Source of the DNA: Algibacter sp. L1A34
GTDB lineage: Bacteria; Bacteroidota; Bacteroidia; Flavobacteriales; Flavobacteriaceae
Assembly (NCBI RefSeq): GCF_009796805.1
Contig: NZ_CP047029.1
Coordinates: forward strand, 248,001-312,000
Direction: 5' to 3'
Length of the DNA stretch: 64,000 nucleotides
Notes under the pieces: generated by a model
The model's database searches: none
Told to the model about the DNA's origin: nothing
Seen by the model: the letters and a program-made list of their open reading frames with translations, nothing else
Shown: positions 18,188 to 26,886 of the stretch, in pieces
How the letters are laid out: every line of letters begins with the position of its first letter
Numbering within the stretch: the first letter of the stretch is position 1
Made by a program: the position numbers and the translations under genes

Positions 18188-18207
18188 TGATATCAAAATA
18201 ATATCAT
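18187..18207. promoter_or_regulatory. Palindromic operator candidate at the SPFH promoter
   Basis: ATGATAT (18187-18193) and ATATCAT (18201-18207) are perfect inverted arms with a 7-nt spacer. They overlap the predicted transcription start, so a bound dimer would block transcription. An Arc-like DNA-binding gene is third in the same cluster and is a plausible ligand, by inference only. Confidence 0.4.
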
Positions 18208-18228
18208 TTTAAACTTAACAAATTAATC

Positions 18229-19089
18229 ATGAAAGAAGAAAAAATTATTGTTCCTGCAAACGGTTATCTTATTCTATTTTTAACGGCTCTTCTTTTTTGC
18301 GGAAGTATATTTCTAGCTATTTTCACAAAAGAATCTTCTTTTTTCACCATAACACTTACCGTCTTTTTCTTTATTCCAGGATTTTTAATGGTGCAACCAA
18401 ACAACGCAAGAGTATTATTGCTCTTCGGAAAATATGTGGGAACCGTTAAAAAGAATGGTCTGTTTTGGGTATTACCTTTTTATACTAAGAAAAAAATTTC
18501 CTTACGTGCTAGAAATTTTGATAGTGAGCGTTTAAAAGTAAACGACAAACTAGGTAACCCAATTATGATTAGTACCATTTTAGTTTGGCGCGTAAAAGAC
18601 ACATATAAAGCTGCTTTTGACGTGGACGATTTTGAAAATTTTGTACGTGTACAAACCGATGCTGCTGTTAGAAAACTTGCAAGTATGTATCCGTATGATA
18701 ATTTTGCAGATGAAGGTTTAACCGAAGACATTACACTAAGATCGAGCGTGAATGAAGTTAGCGAAGCTTTAGAAAAGGAAATAGAAGAACGCTTATCTAT
18801 TGCAGGAATTGAAGTTTTAGAGGCTAGAATTGGCTACTTAGCCTATGCTCAAGAAATTGCAAATGCGATGCTAAAACGCCAACAAGCAACAGCTATTGTT
18901 GCCGCCAGACATAAAATTGTTGAAGGTGCTGTTAGCATGGTTGAAATGGCTCTAGCAGAATTAGGTAAAAAACAAATTGTAGATTTAGATGAAGATCGTA
19001 AAGCCGCTATGGTTAGTAACTTAATGGTGATACTTTGTGGTGATAAGGATGCCTCTCCCGTGTTGAACACAGGAACTTTAAATCAATAA
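18229..19089 (+). CDS. SPFH/Band 7 domain membrane protein
   Basis: A 286-residue protein with two N-terminal membrane segments (residues about 10-55), then an SPFH domain beginning QPNNARVLLLFGKYVG and reaching to about residue 200, then a helical tail (MLKRQQATAIVAARHKIVEG). Such proteins form oligomeric membrane scaffolds related to stomatin and flotillin. A promoter and palindrome lie just upstream. The next gene starts 3 nt after the stop, and the small Arc-like gene follows, so the three look like one operon. The cellular role is unknown. Confidence 0.85.
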   Translation: MKEEKIIVPANGYLILFLTALLFCGSIFLAIFTKESSFFTITLTVFFFIPGFLMVQPNNARVLLLFGKYVGTVKKNGLFWVLPFYTKKKISLRARNFDSERLKVNDKLGNPIMISTILVWRVKDTYKAAFDVDDFENFVRVQTDAAVRKLASMYPYDNFADEGLTEDITLRSSVNEVSEALEKEIEERLSIAGIEVLEARIGYLAYAQEIANAMLKRQQATAIVAARHKIVEGAVSMVEMALAELGKKQIVDLDEDRKAAMVSNLMVILCGDKDASPVLNTGTLNQ

Positions 19090-19092
19090 AAA

Positions 19093-19587
19093 ATGCGCGT
19101 TTTTAAGGAAGAACAACGGTTTACACAAACTTGGATTATTACTCTACTAACTATTCAAGCTGTTATTGCAATAATCTTTGTTTCTAATGAATTTTTAAAA
19201 TCAAGAAACGGAGATATCACAGAATACTTCGGAACGTTAGCCATCATTTTAGCTGCCACCGGATTAATATTCCTGTTTAAACTTAGAACCCGAATTGACG
19301 AGGTTGGTATACATTATCAGTTTTTTCCTTTTCATTTAAAATTGAAAACCATATTTTGGCGAGATATTGAAACTACAAAAATTCGAAATTATAATGCTTT
19401 TTCAGAATATGGCGGCTATGGCGTAAAAGGTACTTTCTTTGGAAAAAAAATTAGAGGTATCGCTATAAATGTTAGTGGAAACACTGGCATTCAGCTCAAG
19501 CTTAAAAATGGTAAAAAGATATTAATTGGTACTTTAAAGAAAAACGATGCCAACACTGTTATAAACAGATATTTTAATAAAAATTAA
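19093..19587 (+). CDS. Small membrane protein with a PH-like C-terminal domain
   Basis: A 164-residue protein with two N-terminal hydrophobic segments (about residues 14-32 and 44-64) and a cytoplasmic beta-rich part. DEVGIHYQFFPF, IFWRDIETTKI and LKLKNGKKILIGT suggest a bacterial PH-like fold. It starts 3 nt after the SPFH gene and ends 2 nt before the Arc-like gene. Family name not certain. The tight spacing suggests it works with the SPFH protein. Confidence 0.6.
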   Translation: MRVFKEEQRFTQTWIITLLTIQAVIAIIFVSNEFLKSRNGDITEYFGTLAIILAATGLIFLFKLRTRIDEVGIHYQFFPFHLKLKTIFWRDIETTKIRNYNAFSEYGGYGVKGTFFGKKIRGIAINVSGNTGIQLKLKNGKKILIGTLKKNDANTVINRYFNKN

Positions 19588-19589
19588 TT

Positions 19590-19763
19590 ATGGCTAAAAA
19601 AAAGGCTTTTGCATTACGTATTAATGAGGATATGCTAAAGGCTATTGAGAAATGGGCTGCGGATGAGTTCCGCAGCACTAATGGACAGTTGGAATGGATG
19701 CTTAATGAAAGTTTAAAAAAAGCTAAGCGCAACCCAAAACCTAAAAATAATTCCTCGGATTAA
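19590..19763 (+). CDS. Arc-like ribbon-helix-helix protein, 57 aa
   Basis: ATG at 19590 gives a 57-residue product that begins MAKKKAFALRINEDMLKAIE and continues with KWAADEFRSTNGQLEWMLNE. The beta strand (FALRI) followed by two helices with the Arc/MetJ spacing is typical of small flavobacterial Arc-family proteins. It is lysine-rich at both ends, as expected for DNA binding. It begins 2 nt after the PH-like gene, and its stop abuts the stop of the convergent LURP-like gene. It may regulate its own operon through the palindrome at 18187-18207. Confidence 0.8.
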   Translation: MAKKKAFALRINEDMLKAIEKWAADEFRSTNGQLEWMLNESLKKAKRNPKPKNNSSD

Positions 19764-20360
19764 TTATCCTTTTCTTCTTTCTAATAATACCATCATCATT
19801 AAACCTAAAACAATGCGGTATTCATCATCTGCATCAATGGTTTCTAATTTAGATACACTAAATTTTCTTCCAAAAAACGAACCTTCTTTTTTAAGTTTAA
19901 CTATTGGTTTTTTATTCAAATCAAGCACACTATAACTCGGATTGAAAAAATAACCAGTAAAAAGGCCGAGAATAGGAATTTCCCCAAACATAGAATCAAA
20001 CACCTTTATCCAAGCATTATCCTCACGAATATGGTATTGCAATTTCTGATTTTGATCTATAAGTTCATATTCAGCTTTCCAAATGGATCTCCATCCTTTT
20101 CTTGCTATTTTACCAAGTTCTGTGCCCTTTTTATCTTTCATACTGTAGGCAGCAGAAAAATCGATCCAACGATCGGCATTAATTCTATAATTTACTTCAG
20201 TCTTATTTTCATTGTCATAAATAAGAATATCTTCTTTAAGCTTAAACATTTTTTGTTTTACATAAGCAACTGTAGATCCCGAAGCATCTGTAGCTACAAA
20301 ATCGTTTGCAAACGTTGAAATGTTAAACTTAAAATTTAAAGGAAATGTTATATTTTTCAT
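19764..20360 (-). CDS. LURP-one-related / tubby-like family protein
   Basis: A 198-residue protein rich in beta strands. Successive hairpins such as FVATDASGSTVAYVKQKMFK, YDNENKTEVNYRI and YELIDQNQKLQYHI match the tubby-like LURP-one barrel, and a hydrophobic C-terminal helix (IVLGLMMMVLLE) ends the protein, as in scramblase relatives. No signal peptide. The role in bacteria is unknown; membrane association is inferred. Its stop touches the stop of the Arc-like gene on the other strand, with no room for a separate terminator. Confidence 0.65.
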   Translation of the reverse strand: MKNITFPLNFKFNISTFANDFVATDASGSTVAYVKQKMFKLKEDILIYDNENKTEVNYRINADRWIDFSAAYSMKDKKGTELGKIARKGWRSIWKAEYELIDQNQKLQYHIREDNAWIKVFDSMFGEIPILGLFTGYFFNPSYSVLDLNKKPIVKLKKEGSFFGRKFSVSKLETIDADDEYRIVLGLMMMVLLERRKG

Positions 20361-20369
20361 CTAGATAAA

Positions 20370-21176
20370 TTATTTGTTTTTTGATGCTTGTTCTTTTAAT
20401 AATTTCTTTTGGTAACGTCCTTGTACTACATCTACAATAACCAAAACGGCTAATACAAAATAGAAAGTGGTTTTACTCATTGGCTCAATATTTTCACCAA
20501 ATATATTAATGTGTGCTAAATGACCTCCCTCGGTAACTAGCATAATCCCAACTATAAACAGAATAAACAACCCAAGCACTTCGTACATACGATTTTTTGC
20601 CAAAAACGAAGAAATTTTATCGGCCATAACGAGCATTAACAATCCGCTTACCACAATAGCAATTGCCATTATAATAAATGCTGTTGTACTACTCTCTAAA
20701 TGACTAGTAAGACCAATAGCAGCCAAAATAGAATCAAATGAAAACACTAAATTCATAATTACAATACTCGTAATTACGGCGTTGGCAGATTTTAAACGTT
20801 TACCACCTCCTTCTACATTATGCGTTAAATCGTGATTAGAAATCATATGCCAAATTTCCTTTATTGCCGTATAAATTATGAATCCGCCACCGACTAAAAC
20901 AATAATACTGTGACCATTAAATGCAAAATGAAGAATATCTGCTATACCGCCTGTTAAGAATGAAAACGGTTCTTTAAAAAACCCAATAATTGAAACTAAT
21001 ACAAATAAAAGTACAATTCTTAAAACAATAGCAATTAAAATCCCCACTTTACGAACACGTTTTTGTTCTGTTTCTGGGGCTTTTTTACTTTCTAAAGAAA
21101 TGTATAATAAGTTATCGAATCCTAAAACGGCTTGTAAAAGAATTAGCATTAATAGCGTGAAAATGTTTTCTAACAT
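20370..21176 (-). CDS. TerC family integral membrane protein
   Basis: A 268-residue protein with about seven transmembrane helices. Conserved acidic residues sit in membrane segments: LGFDNLLYIS near residue 20 and NLVFSFDSILAA near residue 145. These mark the TerC family, now linked to metal (manganese) efflux and loading of exported proteins. The substrate here is not known. It lies 7 nt downstream of pssA on the same strand. Confidence 0.88.
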   Translation of the reverse strand: MLENIFTLLMLILLQAVLGFDNLLYISLESKKAPETEQKRVRKVGILIAIVLRIVLLFVLVSIIGFFKEPFSFLTGGIADILHFAFNGHSIIVLVGGGFIIYTAIKEIWHMISNHDLTHNVEGGGKRLKSANAVITSIVIMNLVFSFDSILAAIGLTSHLESSTTAFIIMAIAIVVSGLLMLVMADKISSFLAKNRMYEVLGLFILFIVGIMLVTEGGHLAHINIFGENIEPMSKTTFYFVLAVLVIVDVVQGRYQKKLLKEQASKNK

Positions 21177-21183
21177 TGGTAAA

Positions 21184-21936
21184 TTATTTGGAGTTTAAAT
21201 TATCTAAAGCAGACAAAATTATATAAAGAATTATTATTAATGGTATAGCTGCAAATTGCAAAACAATTAAAAGTACCACGCACAAAATTAGAAAAACATA
21301 GCGCACTACATTATCCTTAAAACCATAGTTTTTAAATTTTAAGGCGAAAAGTTTTATGTTAGCATTTAATATGTAGCAACTAAGTAAAGTAAGCGCGATT
21401 AAAAACCACTTATTTAAAATAATAGAATTTATAATATCGTTATTTTGAAATTCAAGAATAAGAGGTAATGATAGAATTAATAACGCATTTGCTGGCGTTG
21501 GCAAGCCTTTAAAGTACGTTTGTTGATCTTCATCTATATTAAATTTAGCTAATCGATATGCCGATGCTAAAGTAATTAATAAGCCCATTAGTGGCAGGAC
21601 TTGTAAGTTAGTCCCAATCCAACTGGAATGTTCTTGCCAATGAGAAGCTTCAGAGTAATCTACAAAATTACCACTTGCTAATAATAACAGCTTATACATA
21701 ATAATTCCGGGTACCAAGCCACTAGTTACCATATCTGCTAATGAATCTAACTGCAAACCTAACGGACTAGAAACGTTTAACTTTCTAGCTGCAAAACCAT
21801 CAAAAAAATCAAAAAATATACCTAAGAACACAAATAATGCCGCCGCAACAAAATCATCATTTACTGCTAAAATAACGGCTATACAGCCACTTAACAAATT
21901 TAAAAGGGTAATAGCATTAGGAATGTGTTTCTTCAT
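21184..21936 (-). CDS. pssA: CDP-diacylglycerol-serine O-phosphatidyltransferase
   Basis: A 250-residue membrane enzyme that makes phosphatidylserine, the precursor of phosphatidylethanolamine. The CDP-alcohol phosphotransferase signature D-G-x2-A-R-x8-G-x3-D-x3-D is present as DGFAARKLNVSSPLGLQLDS followed by LADM, near residues 46-69. About seven to eight transmembrane segments are visible. It is divergent from porV2 and followed by TerC after 7 nt. Confidence 0.92.
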   Translation of the reverse strand: MKKHIPNAITLLNLLSGCIAVILAVNDDFVAAALFVFLGIFFDFFDGFAARKLNVSSPLGLQLDSLADMVTSGLVPGIIMYKLLLLASGNFVDYSEASHWQEHSSWIGTNLQVLPLMGLLITLASAYRLAKFNIDEDQQTYFKGLPTPANALLILSLPLILEFQNNDIINSIILNKWFLIALTLLSCYILNANIKLFALKFKNYGFKDNVVRYVFLILCVVLLIVLQFAAIPLIIILYIILSALDNLNSK

Positions 21937-22087
21937 ATTTAATGATTTAATTTTGTAAAAATAGCAAACAATTTTCGTCTAAAACAATATCTATAGTAAA
22001 TTCAAGTTTTATAGTCTTAAATAATACGCCATTTGGCATTAAATAAGTTGAAGTTTCAATTTGAAATTTTATGATTAAATAGCTATT

Positions 22088-23185
22088 ATGTGCATCTTTG
22101 TAAAAAATTTTCGATTGAAACTTAACTTTGCTACTTTATTCTTTGTAATCTCTATTTCGGTATTCGGCCAAACGGTTAGGAAATATTCGAACGAATTCAT
22201 GAATATTGGCGTGGACGCAGCTGCTCTTGGTATGAGTAGCGCAGTAACTTCGCATTCTGCAGATGTTAATTCCGGGTATTGGAATCCTGCTGGGCTTTTA
22301 AAATTAGAAGACAATCAGCTTTCATTAATGCATTCTAGCTATTTTGCAAATATTGCAAATTACGATTATGCTGCTTTTGCTATGCCTTTAGATGATAGAA
22401 GTGCTATTGGAATCTCCCTAATTCGTTTTGCTGTTGATGATATTTTGAATACTACACAACTTATAGACGATCAAGGAAATATTAATTACGATAGGATTAG
22501 TTTATTTTCCACGGCCGATTATGGTTTAACATTCTCGTACGCAAGAGCATTACCTGTACAAGGTTTAAATTACGGAATAAATGCCAAAGTTATTCGCCGT
22601 GTTATTGGTGACTTTGCGTCTTCTTGGGGTTTTGGTTTCGATTTAGGTATTCAGTTTGAAACAGATAACGATTGGAAGTTTGGTATTATGGCTCGTGATA
22701 TCACCACAACTTTTAATGCTTGGGCCATTGATGAAGAAGAATTTGCAACTGTACAAGATGCTGTTGAGGGGCAAAACCAAGAACTACCTGAAACTACCGA
22801 AATTACCATTCCTAAATTACAAATAGGAATTTCTAAACTTGCTGATTTTAATTATGATTATACATTATTAACTGCTGTTAATTTAAACGTGAGGTTTGAA
22901 GAAAATAATGATATTATTTCAACACCGGTTGCTAGTATTAACCCTGCTTTAGGTTTCGAATTTGGGTATATTGACATGGTTTATTTACGTGCCGGAATGG
23001 GTAATTTCCAAAATGAACTACAGCTTGATAACACAGAACAACTTAGCTTTCAACCTAGTTTTGGTGTTGGTTTTAAATATAATGGCATTCAAATAGATTA
23101 CGCTTTTACCGATATTGGAGACCAAAGTGTGGCTCTATATTCTAATGTTTTTTCCTTAAAGATAGATTTAAGTTCCTTTAGATAA
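22088..23185 (+). CDS. PorV2-like outer-membrane beta-barrel protein (type IX secretion related)
   Basis: A 365-residue secreted barrel. The signal peptide ends SVFGQ, and the mature N-terminus TVRKYSNEFMNIGVDAAALG with the following VNSGYWNPAGL matches the PorV/PorQ group. Alternating beta strands run to a C-terminal strand. PorV shuttles type IX cargo; the paralogue PorV2 has an unclear role. The first ATG is 22088, but TTG at 22115 leaves a more normal signal (LKLNFATLFFVIS) and a TAnnTTTG-like element (22093-22100) precedes it, so the later start is quite possible. The next gene begins 6 nt after the stop. Confidence 0.82.
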   Translation: MCIFVKNFRLKLNFATLFFVISISVFGQTVRKYSNEFMNIGVDAAALGMSSAVTSHSADVNSGYWNPAGLLKLEDNQLSLMHSSYFANIANYDYAAFAMPLDDRSAIGISLIRFAVDDILNTTQLIDDQGNINYDRISLFSTADYGLTFSYARALPVQGLNYGINAKVIRRVIGDFASSWGFGFDLGIQFETDNDWKFGIMARDITTTFNAWAIDEEEFATVQDAVEGQNQELPETTEITIPKLQIGISKLADFNYDYTLLTAVNLNVRFEENNDIISTPVASINPALGFEFGYIDMVYLRAGMGNFQNELQLDNTEQLSFQPSFGVGFKYNGIQIDYAFTDIGDQSVALYSNVFSLKIDLSSFR

Positions 23186-23191
23186 TATTCA

Positions 23192-24370
23192 ATGTTTATG
23201 AAAAAAATATTCTTTTTACTTCTTCTTTTATTTTCATTTGAAATCATACAAGCTCAAGATGTTTTACTATCTGACAATGCTGAAATAAGCGTGCTTACCG
23301 TAGGCCCAGGTACAGAATTAAACGATGCCTTTGGGCATAGTGGATTTAGAATAAAAGACCCTTCTAGGGGTTTAGATGTTGTTTATGGCTATGGAGAATA
23401 CGATTTTGACTCTCCTAATTTTTATTTGAAATTTGCTCAAGGAAAACTGAATTATTTAATTAGTAAAACTGAATTTAATCGATTTTATCAAGTTTATATT
23501 TATTATAACCGAAGTATAAAAGCACAAGTTTTAAATTTATCTCAAGCTGAAAAACAAAAACTTTACGACTTTTTAGTTAATAATTACAAACCTGAAAATA
23601 GAAGGTATTTGTACGAATTCTTTTTTGATAATTGTGCCACTAAAATTAAAGATGTTACCAATTTAGCGGTTAATAATACCATAACATTCAATAAACCAAA
23701 AGATTTTAAAGATGCAACTTTCAGAACTTTAATTTATGGTAAAGTAAACAAAAATTCTTGGGGCAGTTTTGGGATTGATTTAGCTTTAGGTTCTGTAATT
23801 GATAGGCAAGCAACACCCGAGGAACACATGTTTCTTCCAGAAAACATCTATAAATTCTTTGAAGTAGCAACTATAGGTAACGGAAACAAGCCTTTAGTAA
23901 AGCAAAACCATCTTTTGTATAATCGAAAAAAAATAATTAAGTCCGAATCATTTACTACAAGTCCTATTTTTGTTTTTAGCCTTATTGGTTTGTTCATCCT
24001 TTTTATAACGTTTAAAGACTACAAAAATAATACACGAAGTAATTGGATAGATGTTACGCTATTTATCACAACGGGACTTCTTGGCATTCTTATTTTACTA
24101 CTTTGGTTTGCTACGGACCACACAGGAACGCATCAAAATTACAATCTCCTTTGGGCTTTTGTTCTTAATATTTTTGTGATCGGACAACTTTTTAAGAAAA
24201 CTCCTAGTGCATGGTTTGTTAAATACTTAAAGCTTTTAGTGATTCTATTGTGCTTGCTAATCTTGCATTGGCTTATTGGTGTTCAAGTATTCTCTATTGC
24301 ATTAATACCGTTACTAGTAGCGCTATTTATTAGGTATGTGTTTTTGATAAAGTATTTTAATAGAAGTTAA
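23192..24370 (+). CDS. Lnb-like lipoprotein N-acyltransferase (DUF4105)
   Basis: A 392-residue protein. The N-terminal signal ends in IQAQD. The periplasmic domain to about residue 240 holds PGTELNDAFGHSGFRIKD and, later, YEFFFDNCATKIKD, which together supply a His/Asn and Cys pair typical of an NlpC-like acyltransferase. Four to five transmembrane helices fill the C-terminus. This family was identified as the enzyme that N-acylates lipoproteins in Bacteroidota. A second start at 23198 (MKKIF) may be the true one. The gene follows porV2 closely and converges on the polysaccharide locus. Confidence 0.75.
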   Translation: MFMKKIFFLLLLLFSFEIIQAQDVLLSDNAEISVLTVGPGTELNDAFGHSGFRIKDPSRGLDVVYGYGEYDFDSPNFYLKFAQGKLNYLISKTEFNRFYQVYIYYNRSIKAQVLNLSQAEKQKLYDFLVNNYKPENRRYLYEFFFDNCATKIKDVTNLAVNNTITFNKPKDFKDATFRTLIYGKVNKNSWGSFGIDLALGSVIDRQATPEEHMFLPENIYKFFEVATIGNGNKPLVKQNHLLYNRKKIIKSESFTTSPIFVFSLIGLFILFITFKDYKNNTRSNWIDVTLFITTGLLGILILLLWFATDHTGTHQNYNLLWAFVLNIFVIGQLFKKTPSAWFVKYLKLLVILLCLLILHWLIGVQVFSIALIPLLVALFIRYVFLIKYFNRS

Positions 24371-24429
24371 TACGTAATAAACAACGAGATCACACTTGTA
24401 AACACAATAAATTAAAACGGAAGAATCAT

Positions 24430-25821
24430 TTATTGTCCCCTAAAGAATACCATAGTACTTATTGTTTTTACAATAATATTTAGATCTAAGAAAAAACTAC
24501 GATGCTTAATATAATATAAATCGTATTGAAGTTTTAATAAGCTATCATCAACAGAGCTACCATACCTTGTTTTTACTTGAGCCCAACCTGTAAGTCCGGG
24601 TTTTACAATATGTCGAGTTTCGTAAAAGGGCAATAAATCAGAAAGTTCTGCAACAAAACGAGGACGTTCTGGCCTAGGACCAATTAAACTCATTTCTCCT
24701 TTTAAAATATTTATAAACTGAGGGATTTCATCTAACCTAGAATGCCTTAGAAATTTACCAAACGGTGTAATTCTTATATCATTTTTCTGAGCCCAAACGG
24801 CACCATTTTTTTCAGCATTTTCAATCATACTTCTGTATTTTATAATCTGAAAAGGCCTACCATTTTTACCTATTCGCTTTTGTGTATAAAAAAGTGCACC
24901 TCTATTTCCTATTAAATTTCCTATTAAAATTAAAGGAAGAAAAACTAAACTTATTAATAAACCAATGATTGAAATAGCAATATCAAACACTCTTCGGAAA
25001 AATAAATATAACTTATTATGATTGCTTCGGCTAAAGGGAAAATACTTGTAAAAATCTTTACCAACAAATTGTACAGGTACACGTTGAGTCATTTCCTCAT
25101 AAGCCTGAGTATATTCCTTAATAGGAAAACCGTTTTCCAATAATGTTATTAAATCGCGATAAATACTCGGTGTTATGGTCTCGGAATTATAACTTGCTAT
25201 AACAATTTCGGATATATTCTCTTGTTTGATAACTTGATGAATTTCCTTTGGACTAAATTCTTTTGCCCCATTAAATTTTATACTTTCACCTTTTTCCGTT
25301 TCACAATTAATAAAACCTACAATTTGATAATTGGGATCGGAATTTCTAAAAGCATCTACAATAGATTGAATGCTCGAAATTTCTCCAACTATTAAAGCTT
25401 TTTTATAAAACCTAGGAGACGTAATAAATGTAACATAAACCCATCTCCAAATGAATAATGCTGAAACTATAGAACAATAAAAATATAGTATTTGTAATCT
25501 ATTATCTGGTAGAACAGGAGTTAAAATTGGAGTTAAAAAATAAAACAAAACGGTTGTAGAAGCTGTAAAAACAATATTTGCGAACGTTTTATCTATTTTA
25601 CTAGATTTTTGCAAATCGTATAGTTCAAAAATAGTTCCGAATACGGATATATATAAAATGAGGATAAATACCCATTTCCAGTTCTCTTTGTTGATAATAA
25701 AATAATTGAAATCAAAAATATTACTAACCACATATAACACAACTAGCACAGATAGAATATCTATGATACGCAAAAGAACCTTGCGTTCTGAAATATCAAA
25801 ATGTATACCGTTATTAAACAT
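24430..25821 (-). CDS. Initiating polyprenyl glycosylphosphotransferase (WcaJ-type)
   Basis: A 463-residue membrane enzyme that transfers a sugar-1-phosphate to undecaprenyl phosphate and so starts glycan assembly. Four to five N-terminal transmembrane helices are followed by a Rossmann-like domain (KKALIVGEISSIQSI). A further helix precedes the catalytic domain (from about residue 270). Its hallmarks are RRVFDIAIS, FQIIKYRSM, RLDEIPQFINILKGEMS and LIGPRPERP. The acceptor sugar is uncertain. It is the last gene of the 35-kb minus-strand locus. Confidence 0.92.
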   Translation of the reverse strand: MFNNGIHFDISERKVLLRIIDILSVLVVLYVVSNIFDFNYFIINKENWKWVFILILYISVFGTIFELYDLQKSSKIDKTFANIVFTASTTVLFYFLTPILTPVLPDNRLQILYFYCSIVSALFIWRWVYVTFITSPRFYKKALIVGEISSIQSIVDAFRNSDPNYQIVGFINCETEKGESIKFNGAKEFSPKEIHQVIKQENISEIVIASYNSETITPSIYRDLITLLENGFPIKEYTQAYEEMTQRVPVQFVGKDFYKYFPFSRSNHNKLYLFFRRVFDIAISIIGLLISLVFLPLILIGNLIGNRGALFYTQKRIGKNGRPFQIIKYRSMIENAEKNGAVWAQKNDIRITPFGKFLRHSRLDEIPQFINILKGEMSLIGPRPERPRFVAELSDLLPFYETRHIVKPGLTGWAQVKTRYGSSVDDSLLKLQYDLYYIKHRSFFLDLNIIVKTISTMVFFRGQ

Positions 25822-25875
25822 TTTTTTGCTAGTTTAGAAGTGTAAAGATATAAAAGTAAACAAGACAGCCCTTGT

Positions 25876-26886
25876 TTAACTCAAGAGATTACGCCATTGA
25901 AGTTTAACTTTTTCCCAATCATAGTCCTCTACTTTTTTCCTTGCTTCATTTGATATTTCATTAGCTTTTACGGGGTTAAAAGCTATTTCCTTTATGGCAG
26001 ACAAAAATGCTTTAGTATTATTTGATTCAACTAGTATACCTTCCTTGTTATTTTTAATTAAAAAAGGCATCCCTCCAACATTTGTAGATATCACTGGTAA
26101 GCCTAATGCCATAGCTTCTATAACACTTACAGGCGCATTATCAATAGTTGTCGTGTTTATAAAAACATTGTAATCTTCAGCTTTTTTATGCCATTCTTGT
26201 TTTGATAATCGCCCAGTAAATTCAACTTCAATTTTTAATTTTTCTGCTAATAATTTGGACGCTTCCAAACTACCATCTTTTTCGGGGCCAATCATACATA
26301 ACTTAACTTCGATATTTTCATCTTTTAAAGCTTTTAAAATTTTAATCGCTAATGATGGATTGTATATTTTAGAAAAAGACCGTACCCATAATAAGTTAAC
26401 AGATTCATAGATTCTTAGTTGAAATTTATAACATCCAATCTTAATAGAATTTGGTATGAATACTAAATTATTAAAATTATTTGCTTCAAAATGCGACTTT
26501 AAGTATTGAGAAGGCGCTACATTCTTGTAAGCATGTTTAAATAAGGCTTGAGATAATCTAGGTGATTTTTTTAACCTTTTCGGTAATTCACCTCCATGTA
26601 AAATAGGAACATATTTTAATTTAAAGTAGCGGCATAATTGACTTACAGTATAAGCATAATAAAAATTTAACGTGCTATAGGTGTCTATTAACACATAATC
26701 GGTTGTTTTTCTATGTTTGAAAACACCCCAAAGCATATCGAGAAACCGGAGAATCATGTTTGAATAGGTTGACGCATACGTTACATTGAACCCTAAGCTT
26801 GATAGCCCTTTTCCTAAGGTATCAATAGTAGATTCGGTTTTACCCTTTTCCGATAATTTGTTTCCTATGTACAGGATCTTTTTCAT
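25876..26886 (-). CDS. GT4-type glycosyltransferase
   Basis: A 336-residue GT-B transferase without a signal peptide. The N-terminal Gly-rich start is KKILYIGNKLSEKG. The C-terminal donor site has FINTTTIDNAPVSVIEAMAL and GLPVISTNVGGMPF, placing the catalytic Glu in the EAMALG block. It starts 47 nt inside the end of the PF04932-type gene upstream, an unusually long overlap but with a natural Met start. It adds one sugar of the exported glycan; donor and acceptor are unknown. Confidence 0.85.
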   Translation of the reverse strand: MKKILYIGNKLSEKGKTESTIDTLGKGLSSLGFNVTYASTYSNMILRFLDMLWGVFKHRKTTDYVLIDTYSTLNFYYAYTVSQLCRYFKLKYVPILHGGELPKRLKKSPRLSQALFKHAYKNVAPSQYLKSHFEANNFNNLVFIPNSIKIGCYKFQLRIYESVNLLWVRSFSKIYNPSLAIKILKALKDENIEVKLCMIGPEKDGSLEASKLLAEKLKIEVEFTGRLSKQEWHKKAEDYNVFINTTTIDNAPVSVIEAMALGLPVISTNVGGMPFLIKNNKEGILVESNNTKAFLSAIKEIAFNPVKANEISNEARKKVEDYDWEKVKLQWRNLLS

